A stretch of DNA of 64,000 nucleotides from an uncultured Blautia sp. (lineage in GTDB: Bacteria; Bacillota; Clostridia; Lachnospirales; Lachnospiraceae). The stretch covers positions 62,001 through 126,000 of the forward strand of contig UQSX01000001.1 in NCBI GenBank assembly GCA_900543715.1. The letters are read 5' to 3'. The notes under the pieces were generated by a model. That model ran no database searches and was not told the DNA's origin. It was given only the letters and a program-made list of their open reading frames with translations. The translations under genes and the position numbers were made by a program. Shown here one piece after another: positions 50,923-59,269 of the stretch. Positions within the stretch are counted from its first letter, which is position 1, and the number at the start of each line of letters is the position of its first letter.

Positions 50923-51537
50923 ATGCTGAATTATCTCTGGGGCGGTATGCTCCTGGTGGGAATCTTATATGGGGGAATTACTGGAAACATGGATGAAGTA
51001 ACGGAGGCTGCCCTTTCCTCTGCGGAAGAGGCAGTGTCTCTTTGCATTACCATGGCGGGAATCGTGGCCATGTGGGTGGGACTGATGGAGATTGCCAGGG
51101 CTTCCGGCCTGGTGGACCGGCTCACCAATGCAATGAGGCCGCTGCTTCATTTTTTATTTCCCCAGATACCGAAAGAACACAGATCTCTGGAATACATATC
51201 TGCAAACATGATCGCCAATTTCCTTGGCCTTGGATGGGCGGCCACACCTTTTGGCCTGAAGGCTATGGAAGAACTGGAAGAGCTGGAAGATGACAGAAGA
51301 GCAGGCAAAGCGCCGGGAAGGGCCAGAGGAAAAGGAATTGCAGGAAATGAAATGTGCACCTTCCTTATCATCAATATTTCCTCTATACAGCTGATCCCTG
51401 TAAATATTATTGCTTACCGGAGCCAGTACGGCAGTGTAAATCCTACGGCCATCGTAGGGCCGGCGATCGCAGCTACGGCGGTGAGTACAGGAGTGGCGGT
51501 GATATTCTGTAAGATGATGGACAGAAAGGGAAAATAG
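50923..51537 (+). CDS. spmA: Spore maturation protein A
   Basis: A 204-residue membrane protein of the nucleoside-recognition (Gate) domain family. It has the SpmA hallmarks MLNYLWGGMLLVGILYG at the start, TMAGIVAMWVGLMEIARASGLVD, and ANMIANFLGLGWAATPFGLKAMEEL. SpmA and SpmB together allow spore-core dehydration in Bacillus and Clostridium. Here spmB, which normally follows at once, is absent: the next gene, 107 bases on, is convergent. I start at ATG 50923, which has GGGAG eight bases upstream; an ATG 8 codons earlier has no good site. Confidence 0.9.
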   Translation: MLNYLWGGMLLVGILYGGITGNMDEVTEAALSSAEEAVSLCITMAGIVAMWVGLMEIARASGLVDRLTNAMRPLLHFLFPQIPKEHRSLEYISANMIANFLGLGWAATPFGLKAMEELEELEDDRRAGKAPGRARGKGIAGNEMCTFLIINISSIQLIPVNIIAYRSQYGSVNPTAIVGPAIAATAVSTGVAVIFCKMMDRKGK

Positions 51538-51560
51538 TAAGATGTGCTTTCCTGTTCTGT

Positions 51561-51605
51561 CCGGGGACTCACAGGAGGAGAAAAAGCAGAGGAGCCGGTT
51601 TTTTT
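51561..51605 (+). terminator. Possible terminator after spmA
   Basis: A weak, bulged hairpin (CCGG at 51561-51564 with CCGG at 51595-51598, plus CTC/GAG) precedes a run of seven T. Confidence 0.4.
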
Positions 51606-51644
51606 CATGCGGCAGCCTTGTTTTTATTCCGGGAGACACAGCTC

Positions 51645-53552
51645 TTATACGGTATCCACCAGGTCACAGCCGCTGATGATCTTGTCCCAGAAATTTTCTC
51701 TTAGTTCTGCTTTGGGGTCCTGAGGATTCATTCCATCCAGTTCCCAGTAGGGCAGACGCTCCTGCTCCAGCTCTTCCAGTCTGGAAGTCCGGCCATCCAT
51801 CCATCTGCGGATTCTTCTCTGACAGCTTTCCAGACGGGTCTTTACGCCTCCTAACCGGATATCCAGGAGCTCATAGCCGAAGGGCTTGGTGTCGGTGAAC
51901 CAGAGATTTTCTCTGGCCGTGTGCATTTGTGCCAGATTTTCCAGGATACTGGGGATAACTTCCCCGGAAATTTCTTTTAATGTGGATAAGTCGCCGGTGT
52001 CATAGGCTGACTTTATCCGGAGACCCAGGTCTGCCTTCTGAGCAAGGACAAGAGCCAGATATGCATAGAATCTGAAAAATTCCTGATATTCTCCGGAAGT
52101 TTCGGCTATACTCTTCAATTTATCCCCCAGGGACTGATAGTAGGTCCGGGTGTCCACATCTTTCAGGTGACAGTCGAAAAGTCCCAGCATGGGATCCTGA
52201 TACAGAAGGTACTTGGAAGGATTATCTGCAGTCAGATTTTTTCCGGAACCTTTGAAAAGAGCATCCAGGGAATCCAGAAGAAGAAAATCTTCCAGATTTC
52301 CGTCTGTACAGTCACGGAAATAAGTGCTCAGCTCTTCTTCGTATAAATCTTCATGGAAACACAGGAAGGAGAAAACAGCAAGGCCCGGCCAGATGGCGTC
52401 AATAGGAGTTTCCGCACCGTTGTCCATCCAGCCGGTGGCAAAGACTTCCTGTATGCCTTCCTGGCGGCAGGCTCCAAGGGCCAGCCGGCTGCAGCAGAAG
52501 GCTTTTCCGTAATTGGGAGAAATCCCGTTCCAGTTCCAGATGCCGCCGGCAAAGATTACCCGGTCTGACAGCCCCTTATGGACCCGGAGCATGTTGTGAT
52601 AGATATCCTTGTGGGTATTATAATAATCCCAATATACCATTCCCAGTTCTTTAGGAGGCTTCTCCCAGCCGGAAGTATCTGTAGAGGCTTTTACATCGTA
52701 GTAGCCCCCTCTGGTGTTGGCAGTGATATACATATCGCTCCACATCATGGGAGTCCATCCGGTATCCCGGCAAAGTTCCAGGACTTTTTCTGTGTGCTTC
52801 CGAATGATCACAGAGCTTTCTTCATAGCCATTTTCCTTCAGATAGTTTCCCAGACCCAGCATAAGGGCCTCATCCATGCCGATGTGGATATTCCGGGTGG
52901 TAAAGGAGGATTTCAGAGATTCCAGAAGGCTGCGGATGAAAGCATAAACCTCCTCAGAACCGGCCTTCAGAATATCCCCGGTGTCTCTCAGCTTTTCAGA
53001 ATTATGCCACCGCAGAAAACTGTGGAGATGAGCCAGAGTCTGAATACAGGGAACAAGCTCTATGCCGAAGAGGCTGCAGTAGCTGTCCAGGCTTTGCAGC
53101 TCTTCCTGCGTATACCGGCCTCTGTAGGTGCCGAAGTAGGGATAGTCCGGTACTTCGTAGGTATCCTCCATATAAAGAAAGAGCCGGTTCATGCCCATTT
53201 TGGCCAGTCTGCGGATAATGGACTTAAGCTTTTCCGGAGCAGCCACGGCATTTCTGGAACAGTCCAGCATAAATCCCCGCTTTTCAAAATAGGGCTTTTC
53301 TTCCAGAGTGAAATCTTCTTCACTGTGATGAAGAGTGTAATTGAAGAGCCGGAAGTACAGGACCGGGTCCTGGAAACGAATGGTGCAGGAGCGGTCTTTT
53401 TTTTCAACAGAAGCCCTAGCGGCCTCCGGGCTTTTTTCCAAAATAATTGTCAGAGATGCCTCCTGACTGCTGCTGTTTTCTGATAAAAGAAGGCGGCTTC
53501 CTTCTTCCACAGACCGGATCAGCTCCGGATTTCCCTTAAATTCTACATTCAT
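51645..53552 (-). CDS. Glycoside hydrolase family 20 beta-N-acetylhexosaminidase
   Basis: Predicted cytosolic beta-N-acetylglucosaminidase of 635 residues, close in size and layout to streptococcal GcnA. A small N-terminal domain precedes the barrel; the adjacent catalytic pair D227-E228 lies in NIHIGMDEAL, which is the GH20 signature. MLDCSRNAVAAPEKLKSIIRRLAKMGMNRLFLYMED and VPCIQTLAHL are also typical. The C-terminal 200 residues are helical. It would release GlcNAc or GalNAc from host-glycan or peptidoglycan fragments. It is 14 bases downstream of a MATE transporter gene on the same strand; the ribosome site is AAGGAG. Confidence 0.9.
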   Translation of the reverse strand: MNVEFKGNPELIRSVEEGSRLLLSENSSSQEASLTIILEKSPEAARASVEKKDRSCTIRFQDPVLYFRLFNYTLHHSEEDFTLEEKPYFEKRGFMLDCSRNAVAAPEKLKSIIRRLAKMGMNRLFLYMEDTYEVPDYPYFGTYRGRYTQEELQSLDSYCSLFGIELVPCIQTLAHLHSFLRWHNSEKLRDTGDILKAGSEEVYAFIRSLLESLKSSFTTRNIHIGMDEALMLGLGNYLKENGYEESSVIIRKHTEKVLELCRDTGWTPMMWSDMYITANTRGGYYDVKASTDTSGWEKPPKELGMVYWDYYNTHKDIYHNMLRVHKGLSDRVIFAGGIWNWNGISPNYGKAFCCSRLALGACRQEGIQEVFATGWMDNGAETPIDAIWPGLAVFSFLCFHEDLYEEELSTYFRDCTDGNLEDFLLLDSLDALFKGSGKNLTADNPSKYLLYQDPMLGLFDCHLKDVDTRTYYQSLGDKLKSIAETSGEYQEFFRFYAYLALVLAQKADLGLRIKSAYDTGDLSTLKEISGEVIPSILENLAQMHTARENLWFTDTKPFGYELLDIRLGGVKTRLESCQRRIRRWMDGRTSRLEELEQERLPYWELDGMNPQDPKAELRENFWDKIISGCDLVDTV

Positions 53553-53566
53553 AAAGCAATTTCTCC

Positions 53567-54925
53567 TTATTGATGGGTTTTATAAAATTTTTTTTGATCA
53601 AAATAATAATAGATAATGAAGAGCACTGCAGTAAGTCCCCAGGAGATGGGGTAGCTCATCAGGATAGTCCGTACCCCCGGCCAGCGAGGCACTGCCAGGA
53701 AGATCCAGAGGATACGAAGGATACATACGCCGGTACAGGTCATGATCATGGGGACCAGCACATTGCCCATGCCTCTCAGGGCGCTGGACAGGATCTCGAT
53801 AAAGATAAAGAGCACATAAGAGGGCGCAATGATCTGTATGATTTCCATGCCGATTTCAATGACTTGCGGATCCGTGGTAAAGAGCTGGAGCAGATACCTT
53901 CCCAAAAGCAGCAGCAGAGTACTTACCAGGAGAGAAGCGATAAAGTCCAGCAGCAGACAGACCTTAACACTTTTTTTCATACGGTCATATTTACCGGCAC
54001 CGTAATTTTGTCCAATAAAGGTTACGATGGATACGCTGAAAGCACCGGAGATCATCCAGTAGATGGCATCGATTTTTCCGAAAGCGGTATAGGCGGCCAT
54101 GGTGTCTGTTCCCAGATCATTCAGGGAAGTCTGAATGATAATATTAGAAATATTATACATAATAGACTGGATACCTGCCGGAAGCCCTATGGTGATAATG
54201 GAGATCAGCAGAAACCGGTGGAACCGGACTTCTTTGGGCTGAAGGCGGTACATGTCTGTGGACTTTATCAGCGCATGGACTACCAGAACGGCGCTGACTA
54301 CCTGAGAGATCACAGTGGCGATAGCAGCGCCTGCCACGCCCATATTAAAGCCTACTACCAGAAGAATATCCAGAAAAATATTGATAAAACAGCAGACGAT
54401 CAGGAAGTACAGGGGCCTGGTGGAATCTCCCACCGCCCTTAAAATAGCGGAACCTACATTATAAATAAACACAAAAATAATACCTGCAAAGTAAGTTCGC
54501 AGATAGGTGACAGAATCCGGCATAACATCTGCAGGTGTTTTCATCATCTCCAGAAGCGCCGGCGCAAGAGCGATGCCAATAACAGTGGTGATGATACCGC
54601 CCACTATAGAAAGAGCTGCAGCGGTGTGAAGGGTATCGTTCAGATCTTTCTTATTTTTCGCCCCGTAATACCGGGCAATGATAACCGTAGCGCCGGAAGC
54701 CAGGGATACAAAGAAGTTTACGATCAGGTTTGTGATCTGACCGGTGGAGCCGCCTACTGCAGCCAGAGCTTTGGTTCCTACAAACCGGCCTACGACCACG
54801 GCATCTGCCGTGTTATAAAGCTGCTGAAAAAGAGTTCCCAGCATAATGGGAAAGAAAAAGATCAGCAGTTGTTTCCATATAACCCCTTCCGTAATCTGAT
54901 TTACGGAGGCGTCTTTTTTTGACAT
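53567..54925 (-). CDS. MATE-family efflux transporter
   Basis: A 453-residue inner-membrane exporter with twelve predicted helices, of the NorM/DinF-type MATE family; sodium- or proton-driven export of drugs or metabolites. The opening WKQLLIFFFPIMLGTLFQQLYNTADAVVVGRFVG is diagnostic, and IVNFFVSLASGATVIIARYYGAK and the matching second-half repeat follow. The start is ATG 54925, nine bases after AGAGGGGG; the frame extends 12 codons upstream without a ribosome site. It shares a transcript with the GH20 gene downstream. Substrate unknown. Confidence 0.93.
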   Translation of the reverse strand: MSKKDASVNQITEGVIWKQLLIFFFPIMLGTLFQQLYNTADAVVVGRFVGTKALAAVGGSTGQITNLIVNFFVSLASGATVIIARYYGAKNKKDLNDTLHTAAALSIVGGIITTVIGIALAPALLEMMKTPADVMPDSVTYLRTYFAGIIFVFIYNVGSAILRAVGDSTRPLYFLIVCCFINIFLDILLVVGFNMGVAGAAIATVISQVVSAVLVVHALIKSTDMYRLQPKEVRFHRFLLISIITIGLPAGIQSIMYNISNIIIQTSLNDLGTDTMAAYTAFGKIDAIYWMISGAFSVSIVTFIGQNYGAGKYDRMKKSVKVCLLLDFIASLLVSTLLLLLGRYLLQLFTTDPQVIEIGMEIIQIIAPSYVLFIFIEILSSALRGMGNVLVPMIMTCTGVCILRILWIFLAVPRWPGVRTILMSYPISWGLTAVLFIIYYYFDQKKFYKTHQ

Positions 54926-55106
54926 AAAAAAATCCCCCTCTGAAATTATGATTGAGGTCATATTGCCTCTGATATAACAATATATATCATAGCTTATGAC
55001 AATTGTCGATATGGAAAATTCATGTTATGATTATAGCAGGGGATTTTAAAAGGTTCAGGCCTGAGAAATCTACAGCGTTCAGGGGAAAATCGGAGAGGAG
55101 GATCTA

Positions 55107-55910
55107 ATGAGGATAAAAGTACGTGTAGCAGATCCTGCGGGGAATATTACAATTTTTGTGACAACTCCCGTTGCAAGAGAAAAATATCCTTCCATTTCAA
55201 GACAGATTCTAGCCAGAAAGGAATTGAAGGGCGAACAGGTGGGATTTATTGAAAGAAAGGATCAGGGCGGATTCCGAATGGAAATGATGGGGGGAGAATT
55301 CTGCGGAAATGCTTCCAGAAGCTTTGCATATCTGCTGTGTCTGCTTTCAGGACAGGAGCGGCAGGAGTTGGAAGTAGAGGTCAGTGGTGCCCAGGCGCCT
55401 TTGAAGGCAGTTGCTGACAGGCTGGAAGGAACCAGCCAGGTGGATATGCCTTTGCCAAAGGAAATGAAGCTGCTGGAGACAGGATCAGGAGAAACCTGGC
55501 ATATGGTGATATTTGACGGAATATGTCATGTGATTGTGCCAGGAGAGCCCAGAGATGGAAAATTTGTGGAAGAGGTGCTGGAGAGAGCCAAAGAAGTCTG
55601 CCCCTGCGGCGCCTGGGGAATCATGTTTTTGGATGGAAATAAGATGGTCCCGGCAGTGTATGTGGAGAGTACGGATTCTCTTGTCTGGGAGAGCAGCTGC
55701 GGCAGCGGCAGCATGGCAGCAGCCGTGTATCTGTCCAGGGAAGAAAAGGAAGGAACCTGTACTTATACGCTCCTTCAGCCGGGAGGCGAGATCCGGGCTG
55801 CGGTTTACAAGAAGGAAGGTGAGATCTTCCGGTGTACCATGGGCGGTCCGGTCAGAATGTCCCAAGAGCTGGAAATAGAATTAGGAGATGAAGAGGTTGA
55901 CATAATATGA
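55107..55910 (+). CDS. DapF/CntK-like amino-acid epimerase or racemase
   Basis: A 267-residue PLP-independent epimerase-fold protein. Both catalytic cysteines of the family are present: C66 in MGGEFCGNASRSFA and C198 in WESSCGSGS. The sequence between is well diverged from housekeeping diaminopimelate epimerase, and it lacks the DapF opening with an N-G-N-D loop. It more resembles CntK-type histidine racemases, which make D-histidine for metallophores, but no metallophore genes are adjacent. The substrate is therefore open. It starts after GAGGAGG and overlaps the next gene by 4 bases (ATGA), forming a two-gene unit with a possible cysteine peptidase. Confidence 0.78.
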   Translation: MRIKVRVADPAGNITIFVTTPVAREKYPSISRQILARKELKGEQVGFIERKDQGGFRMEMMGGEFCGNASRSFAYLLCLLSGQERQELEVEVSGAQAPLKAVADRLEGTSQVDMPLPKEMKLLETGSGETWHMVIFDGICHVIVPGEPRDGKFVEEVLERAKEVCPCGAWGIMFLDGNKMVPAVYVESTDSLVWESSCGSGSMAAAVYLSREEKEGTCTYTLLQPGGEIRAAVYKKEGEIFRCTMGGPVRMSQELEIELGDEEVDII

Positions 55911-56587
55911 AAACAGTCCGTCTGAAACATCCGTATGTGGCGGTGATGAAAGAGGGAAGTCTTTCCTATGGAGGAAATCAGGGATGGCTTTCCGGAAATC
56001 TCATAAAGAAATACGGCTGCGGAGTCATTGCAGGGACAGATGCGCTGCTGTATTTAAATTTATATAAGGAATACTGCCGGGGAAAAGAGTTTAAAGAGGA
56101 AGAAGATAACGGTATCTGGGAAGAAGAAAAATACAAGGAGCTTATTAAGATCATGCACCGCAGATATTTTCCTGTGATCCCGGGTTTTGGAATGCCTGTC
56201 TGGTTCCTGGCAGCAGGACTGAATGGTTATTTCCGCAGGAGCAGGATTCCTTTGAAGGTGTCTTTTGGAGTTTTGGGAAGAAATATCTGGAACCGGACGG
56301 CGGCTATGCTGGCCCACGATATACCGGTGATTTTGGCCATAGGTCCGAATCTGTCCATTTTCCGGAGGAAAAATAAGCTGAACTTTTATGTGAAGAAAGG
56401 GGAGGAGTATACCTGCGCCTGTCAGGCGGCGGCCCATTTTGTCACTGTCACTGCTATGGAAGGAAACTATCTGAAGATTTCTTCCTGGGGAAAAGAATAT
56501 TTCATAGATATGCAGGAATATATGGATTATGTAAAAAAGCACAGCAGCTTTTTGGTGAGTAATGTATTTTATATCCGGAAACGGTGA
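55907..56587 (+). CDS. Putative C39-like (papain-fold) protein, function unknown
   Basis: A 226-residue soluble protein. I see a possible papain-like triad: C38 in KKYGCGVIAGTDALLY at the start of a helix, H177 in AAHFVTVTAM, and a polar residue just before W194 in LKISSWGKEYFIDMQEY. The H-F-V-T-V ... S-S-W-G-K-x-Y pattern is that of C39-like/YvpB peptidases. No signal peptide or membrane segment is present. It is translationally coupled to the DapF-like gene, so the pair may act on a peptide containing a D-amino acid; that is inference. No close named family is recognised. Confidence 0.6.
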   Translation: MKTVRLKHPYVAVMKEGSLSYGGNQGWLSGNLIKKYGCGVIAGTDALLYLNLYKEYCRGKEFKEEEDNGIWEEEKYKELIKIMHRRYFPVIPGFGMPVWFLAAGLNGYFRRSRIPLKVSFGVLGRNIWNRTAAMLAHDIPVILAIGPNLSIFRRKNKLNFYVKKGEEYTCACQAAAHFVTVTAMEGNYLKISSWGKEYFIDMQEYMDYVKKHSSFLVSNVFYIRKR

Positions 56588-56596
56588 TAAATAACA

Positions 56597-56624
56597 TTGA
56601 CAAAGTTTTCCCAAGTGCTATAAT
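56597..56624 (+). promoter_or_regulatory. Promoter of glycine riboswitch/symporter unit
   Basis: Perfect TTGACA (56597-56602), 16-base spacer, perfect TATAAT (56619-56624) with TG one base before it (TGCTATAAT). Confidence 0.85.
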
Positions 56625-56639
56625 GAATACCGTTGTAAC

Positions 56640-56850
56640 AACGGTGGAGAGTCTTCCACCTGTATATCGTGCCAATTGAAGGGTGCAGGAAAGCGGCCAA
56701 GGCCCACCGAAGGAGTAATACTCTCAGGGGTCTCCTTAAAAAGGAGACAGGACTGTATCTGGATGGCTCTCTGGAGAATCCCGTTAAGGGTGCCGAAGGT
56801 GTAAGCAGATAAGGGCTTATCTGTGAATCTCTCAGGCAAAAGGACAGTGA
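56640..56850 (+). promoter_or_regulatory. Tandem glycine riboswitch
   Basis: Two glycine aptamers in series. The first runs from GGTGGAGAGTC (56643) to CCACCGAAGGAGTAATACTC TCAGG (about 56704-56728), and the second from GGCTCTCTGGAGA (56764) to GTGCCGAAGGTGTAAGCAG and TCTCAGGCAAAAGGACAGTG (about 56790-56848). CCGAAGG and CTCTCAGG are the conserved blocks. It controls the AGCS symporter gene downstream through the terminator at 56892-56932. It fills most of the 410-bp gap. Confidence 0.93.
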
Positions 56851-56891
56851 GATCAGGAAACTGAGCAACAGTTAGTGTTTTTATGAGTTTC

Positions 56892-56932
56892 AGAGGGTTA
56901 TTGCATTGGAATTATGCGATAGCCCTCTTTTT
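56892..56932 (+). terminator. Expression-platform terminator of the glycine riboswitch
   Basis: AGAGGG, TAT and GCAT arms (from 56892) pair with ATGC, ATA and CCCTCT (to about 56928), followed by TTTTT, 65 bases before the symporter start. Confidence 0.85.
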
Positions 56933-56997
56933 GACTTCTGTGAGTTTCCCGGAGAGAAGCATGAAAAGAAAAATGAAAAAAGAGAGGGAGACAACAA

Positions 56998-58341
56998 ATG
57001 GAAATCTTATCACAGATCGTAGAATGGGTAAATTCCTTTTTATGGGACGGAGCCCTGCTGGTATTGCTTCTGGGAACGGGAATTTTTTATACCTTTAACC
57101 TGAAGTTTATCCAGGTGAGAAAGTTTGGAGAAGGAATGAAGAGAATGTTCGGGAACTTTTCTCTTCATGGAAAAAGTACAGAAAAAGGACTGAGCTCTTT
57201 TCAGGCCCTGGCTACGGCTATTGCAGCTCAGGTTGGAACAGGGAATATCGCAGGGGCGGCTACAGCCATAGCCTCAGGCGGTCCAGGAGCTATCTTCTGG
57301 ATGTGGGTCAGCGCTTTTTTCGGAATGGCAACCATTTACGGGGAAGCAGTTATGGCTCAGTATACCAGGAAAAAAGAAAACGGAGCTATTGTAGGGGGAC
57401 CGGTCTACTACATACAGTATCTCTTTAAGGGAAAATTTGGAAAATTCCTTTCCTGCTTTTTCTCCGTGGCCATTATCCTGGCCCTGGGATTCATGGGGAA
57501 TATGGTACAGTCTAATTCTATCGGCAGCTCTTTTTATACGGCCTTTGGAATAAAACCTTATATTATGGGCATTATAATTGCGGTGATTTCTGCGGTGATC
57601 TTTCTGGGAGGAATCAACCGTATCGCCAGGGTTACGGAAAAGATCGTGCCCCTTATGGCGCTGATCTATATTGTGGGCTGTGTGATCATTCTGGCAATGA
57701 ATGTGGAAGGTCTGGGAAAAGCCTTTCATGATATTTTTGTAGCGGCATTTTCTCCTTCTTCTGTATTGGGAGGAGCTGCCGGCGTTACTGTCCAGAAAGC
57801 CATGCGTTTTGGCGTTGCCAGAGGACTGTTTTCAAATGAAGCAGGTATGGGTTCTACGCCTCATGCACATGCTACAGCCGATGTAAAGCATCCGGCGGAT
57901 CAGGGGATCATCGCCATGATGGGAGTTTTCATTGATACCTTCGTGATTCTGACCCTTACCGCTCTGGTGATCCTTTCTACCGGAGCCCTTTCCTCCGGAG
58001 AAACCGGGTCTGCTCTTGCTCAGGCAGCCTTTAATTCTTCTTACGGTTCTTTTGGAAATGTATTTATTGCTGTCTGCATGCTGTTTTTTGCTTTTACCAC
58101 TATAATCGGATGGTACTATTTCGGAGAGGTAAACGTCCGCCATCTTTTCGGCAGTAAGGCTGTACGGGCCTATGCATTCCTGGTGGTCATCTTTGTTCTG
58201 GTAGGATCTACGCTGAAAGTGGACCTGGTATGGAATATGTCAGATATGTTTAACGGACTGATGGTGATTCCAAACCTGATCGCTGTTTTAGCGGCTGTAG
58301 GGACAGTAAAAAAGCTTACCAGAGAGCATGAAAATCTGTAG
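56998..58341 (+). CDS. Alanine/glycine:cation symporter (AGCS family)
   Basis: A 447-residue integral membrane importer with about ten to eleven helices. Diagnostic motifs are the TGIFYTFNLKFIQVR opening, SSFQALATAIAAQVGTGNIAGAATAI, GGPGAIFWMWVSAFFGMAT, and GLFSNEAGMGSTPHAHA. It carries glycine or alanine with sodium. The glycine riboswitch upstream says glycine is its physiological substrate or signal. In other bacteria such switches raise or lower a transporter; the direction here depends on how the terminator competes and is not read from sequence alone. GAGGGAG precedes the ATG. Confidence 0.95.
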   Translation: MEILSQIVEWVNSFLWDGALLVLLLGTGIFYTFNLKFIQVRKFGEGMKRMFGNFSLHGKSTEKGLSSFQALATAIAAQVGTGNIAGAATAIASGGPGAIFWMWVSAFFGMATIYGEAVMAQYTRKKENGAIVGGPVYYIQYLFKGKFGKFLSCFFSVAIILALGFMGNMVQSNSIGSSFYTAFGIKPYIMGIIIAVISAVIFLGGINRIARVTEKIVPLMALIYIVGCVIILAMNVEGLGKAFHDIFVAAFSPSSVLGGAAGVTVQKAMRFGVARGLFSNEAGMGSTPHAHATADVKHPADQGIIAMMGVFIDTFVILTLTALVILSTGALSSGETGSALAQAAFNSSYGSFGNVFIAVCMLFFAFTTIIGWYYFGEVNVRHLFGSKAVRAYAFLVVIFVLVGSTLKVDLVWNMSDMFNGLMVIPNLIAVLAAVGTVKKLTREHENL

Positions 58342-58447
58342 GAAAAAATAAAAAAATAGGTGTTGAAATTTCCGGAAATTTGTTTTATCCTAAGGGCTGA
58401 CAGATTTAACTCAGGTTCTGATCAGGGATGACTTAGGAGGAAAAAAT

Positions 58448-58675
58448 ATGAATGAAAAGAAAATACGTTTTCATCATATCGAAGAAATGAAAGAGTTTGT
58501 CACTGCAGCATGCCGCTGTGAGTTCGATATTGATATCTTCAGCGACCGCCTCGTGGTAGACGGAAAATCAATTTTAGGTGTTTTGAGCCTGAACTGTGAA
58601 CAGGAACTCCACGTGAAATATGACGGTACAGAGCCTCACTTCGAGAAAGTTCTGGGAAAATACGCAGTCGCTTAA
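58448..58675 (+). CDS. Short HPr-like protein with altered His-site
   Basis: A 75-residue HPr-fold protein, about 10 shorter than HPr. DGKSILGVLSL (39-48) matches the HPr/Crh KSIMGVMSL block, so Ser41 corresponds to regulatory Ser46. At the His15 site an ungapped alignment puts His10 in place, but the HARPA motif has become HIEEM, so the arginine and proline that support phosphotransfer are lost. It may thus act as a regulator like Crh rather than as a sugar-PTS carrier; that is inference. Single gene with AGGAGG seven bases before the ATG. Its last codons are followed at once by the T-box promoter. Confidence 0.82.
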   Translation: MNEKKIRFHHIEEMKEFVTAACRCEFDIDIFSDRLVVDGKSILGVLSLNCEQELHVKYDGTEPHFEKVLGKYAVA

Positions 58676-58682
58676 ATGGGTG

Positions 58683-58711
58683 TTTACAAATACTTTGGAA
58701 TATGTTAGCAT
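58683..58711 (+). promoter_or_regulatory. Promoter of the metG T-box transcript
   Basis: TTTACA (58683-58688), 17-base spacer, TAGCAT (58706-58711) with an extended -10 TG (TGTTAGCAT). It starts 7 bases after the HPr-like stop codon. Confidence 0.6.
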
Positions 58712-58730
58712 GAAACCATACAGCAAAACA

Positions 58731-59034
58731 CAAGGACGGAGAGAGTACCTGTACTGCCGGTTTTACAGAGAGGCCTTTACGGCGGCCAGAGCTGCCGGGC
58801 TGAGAGAAGGCGGATCGGGATATAGGGAAGATGGCTCCTGAGAGGCGCACCGAAGCATGGAGAATATCAGCTTCCATGTCTAGGCTGCGACAGGGTCCGC
58901 CTGTTACAGCGGCAGGGTATATCTGAGAGATGTACCTATAAGGTCTGGGCTGTGAGGCACAGATAAAGAGAAGTGGTACCACGGGTTAAGCGCTCGTCTT
59001 CTTTGGAAACAGAGAAGACGGGCTTTTCTTTTTG
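58731..59034 (+). promoter_or_regulatory. T-box riboswitch, methionine specific, with terminator
   Basis: Stem I starts near AAGGACGGAGAGAGTACC. The likely specifier codon is ATG (58831-58833) in GGGAAGATGGCTCC, followed by a purine. The T-box sequence AGTGGTACCACGG is at 58972-58984 and leads to the terminator GCTCGTCTTCT/AGAAGACGGGC with a T-rich tail ending at 59034. Uncharged tRNA-Met should stabilise the antiterminator and switch on metG downstream. The AGGCTGCGACAGGGTCCGCC stretch lies between Stem I and the T-box. Confidence 0.92.
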
Positions 59035-59057
59035 GCGGGGCGGTTTGCAGGTGCTGA

Positions 59058-59155
59058 GGGAATCTTGGTATCTTTTACTGCTCAGTCTGCGCTGGTTTGA
59101 GCCTAAGGTCTCAAACCATGCTCGACAAATTCGCATAAAAGATACCAAGATTCCC
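59058..59155. repeat. 98-bp near-palindrome between T-box and metG
   Basis: A perfect 20-bp outer stem starts GGGAATCTTGGTATCTTTTA (59058-59077) and is answered at 59136-59155. The inner stem is GGTTTGAG/CTCAAACC (59094-59101 and 59110-59117) with an 8-base loop. The two connecting arms of 16 and 18 bases are only partly complementary. No reading frame is supported. A GCGGC/GCCGC mini-stem at 59165-59189 follows. The element lies in the transcribed leader after the T-box terminator, so it would fold in every metG message. It resembles a palindromic insertion more than any regulatory RNA I know. Confidence 0.8.
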
Positions 59156-59269
59156 TTGAAGGCTGCGGCCGCTCAAAAGGAAAAGCCGCCTGGGGAGCTG
59201 AAAGAGTGCATTTTAAAAGTGATAAGGAACTATAAGTTTTAGAGTTTAAAGAATCAGGAGGATGATGAA

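Noticed and set aside
51610..51680. Remnant of spmB after spmA
   Set aside because: A short plus-strand frame here does not resemble SpmB; it is antisense to the end of the GH20 gene.
58936..59148. Small minus-strand frame over the T-box terminator and palindrome
   Set aside because: It overlaps well-defined RNA structures and has no ribosome site.
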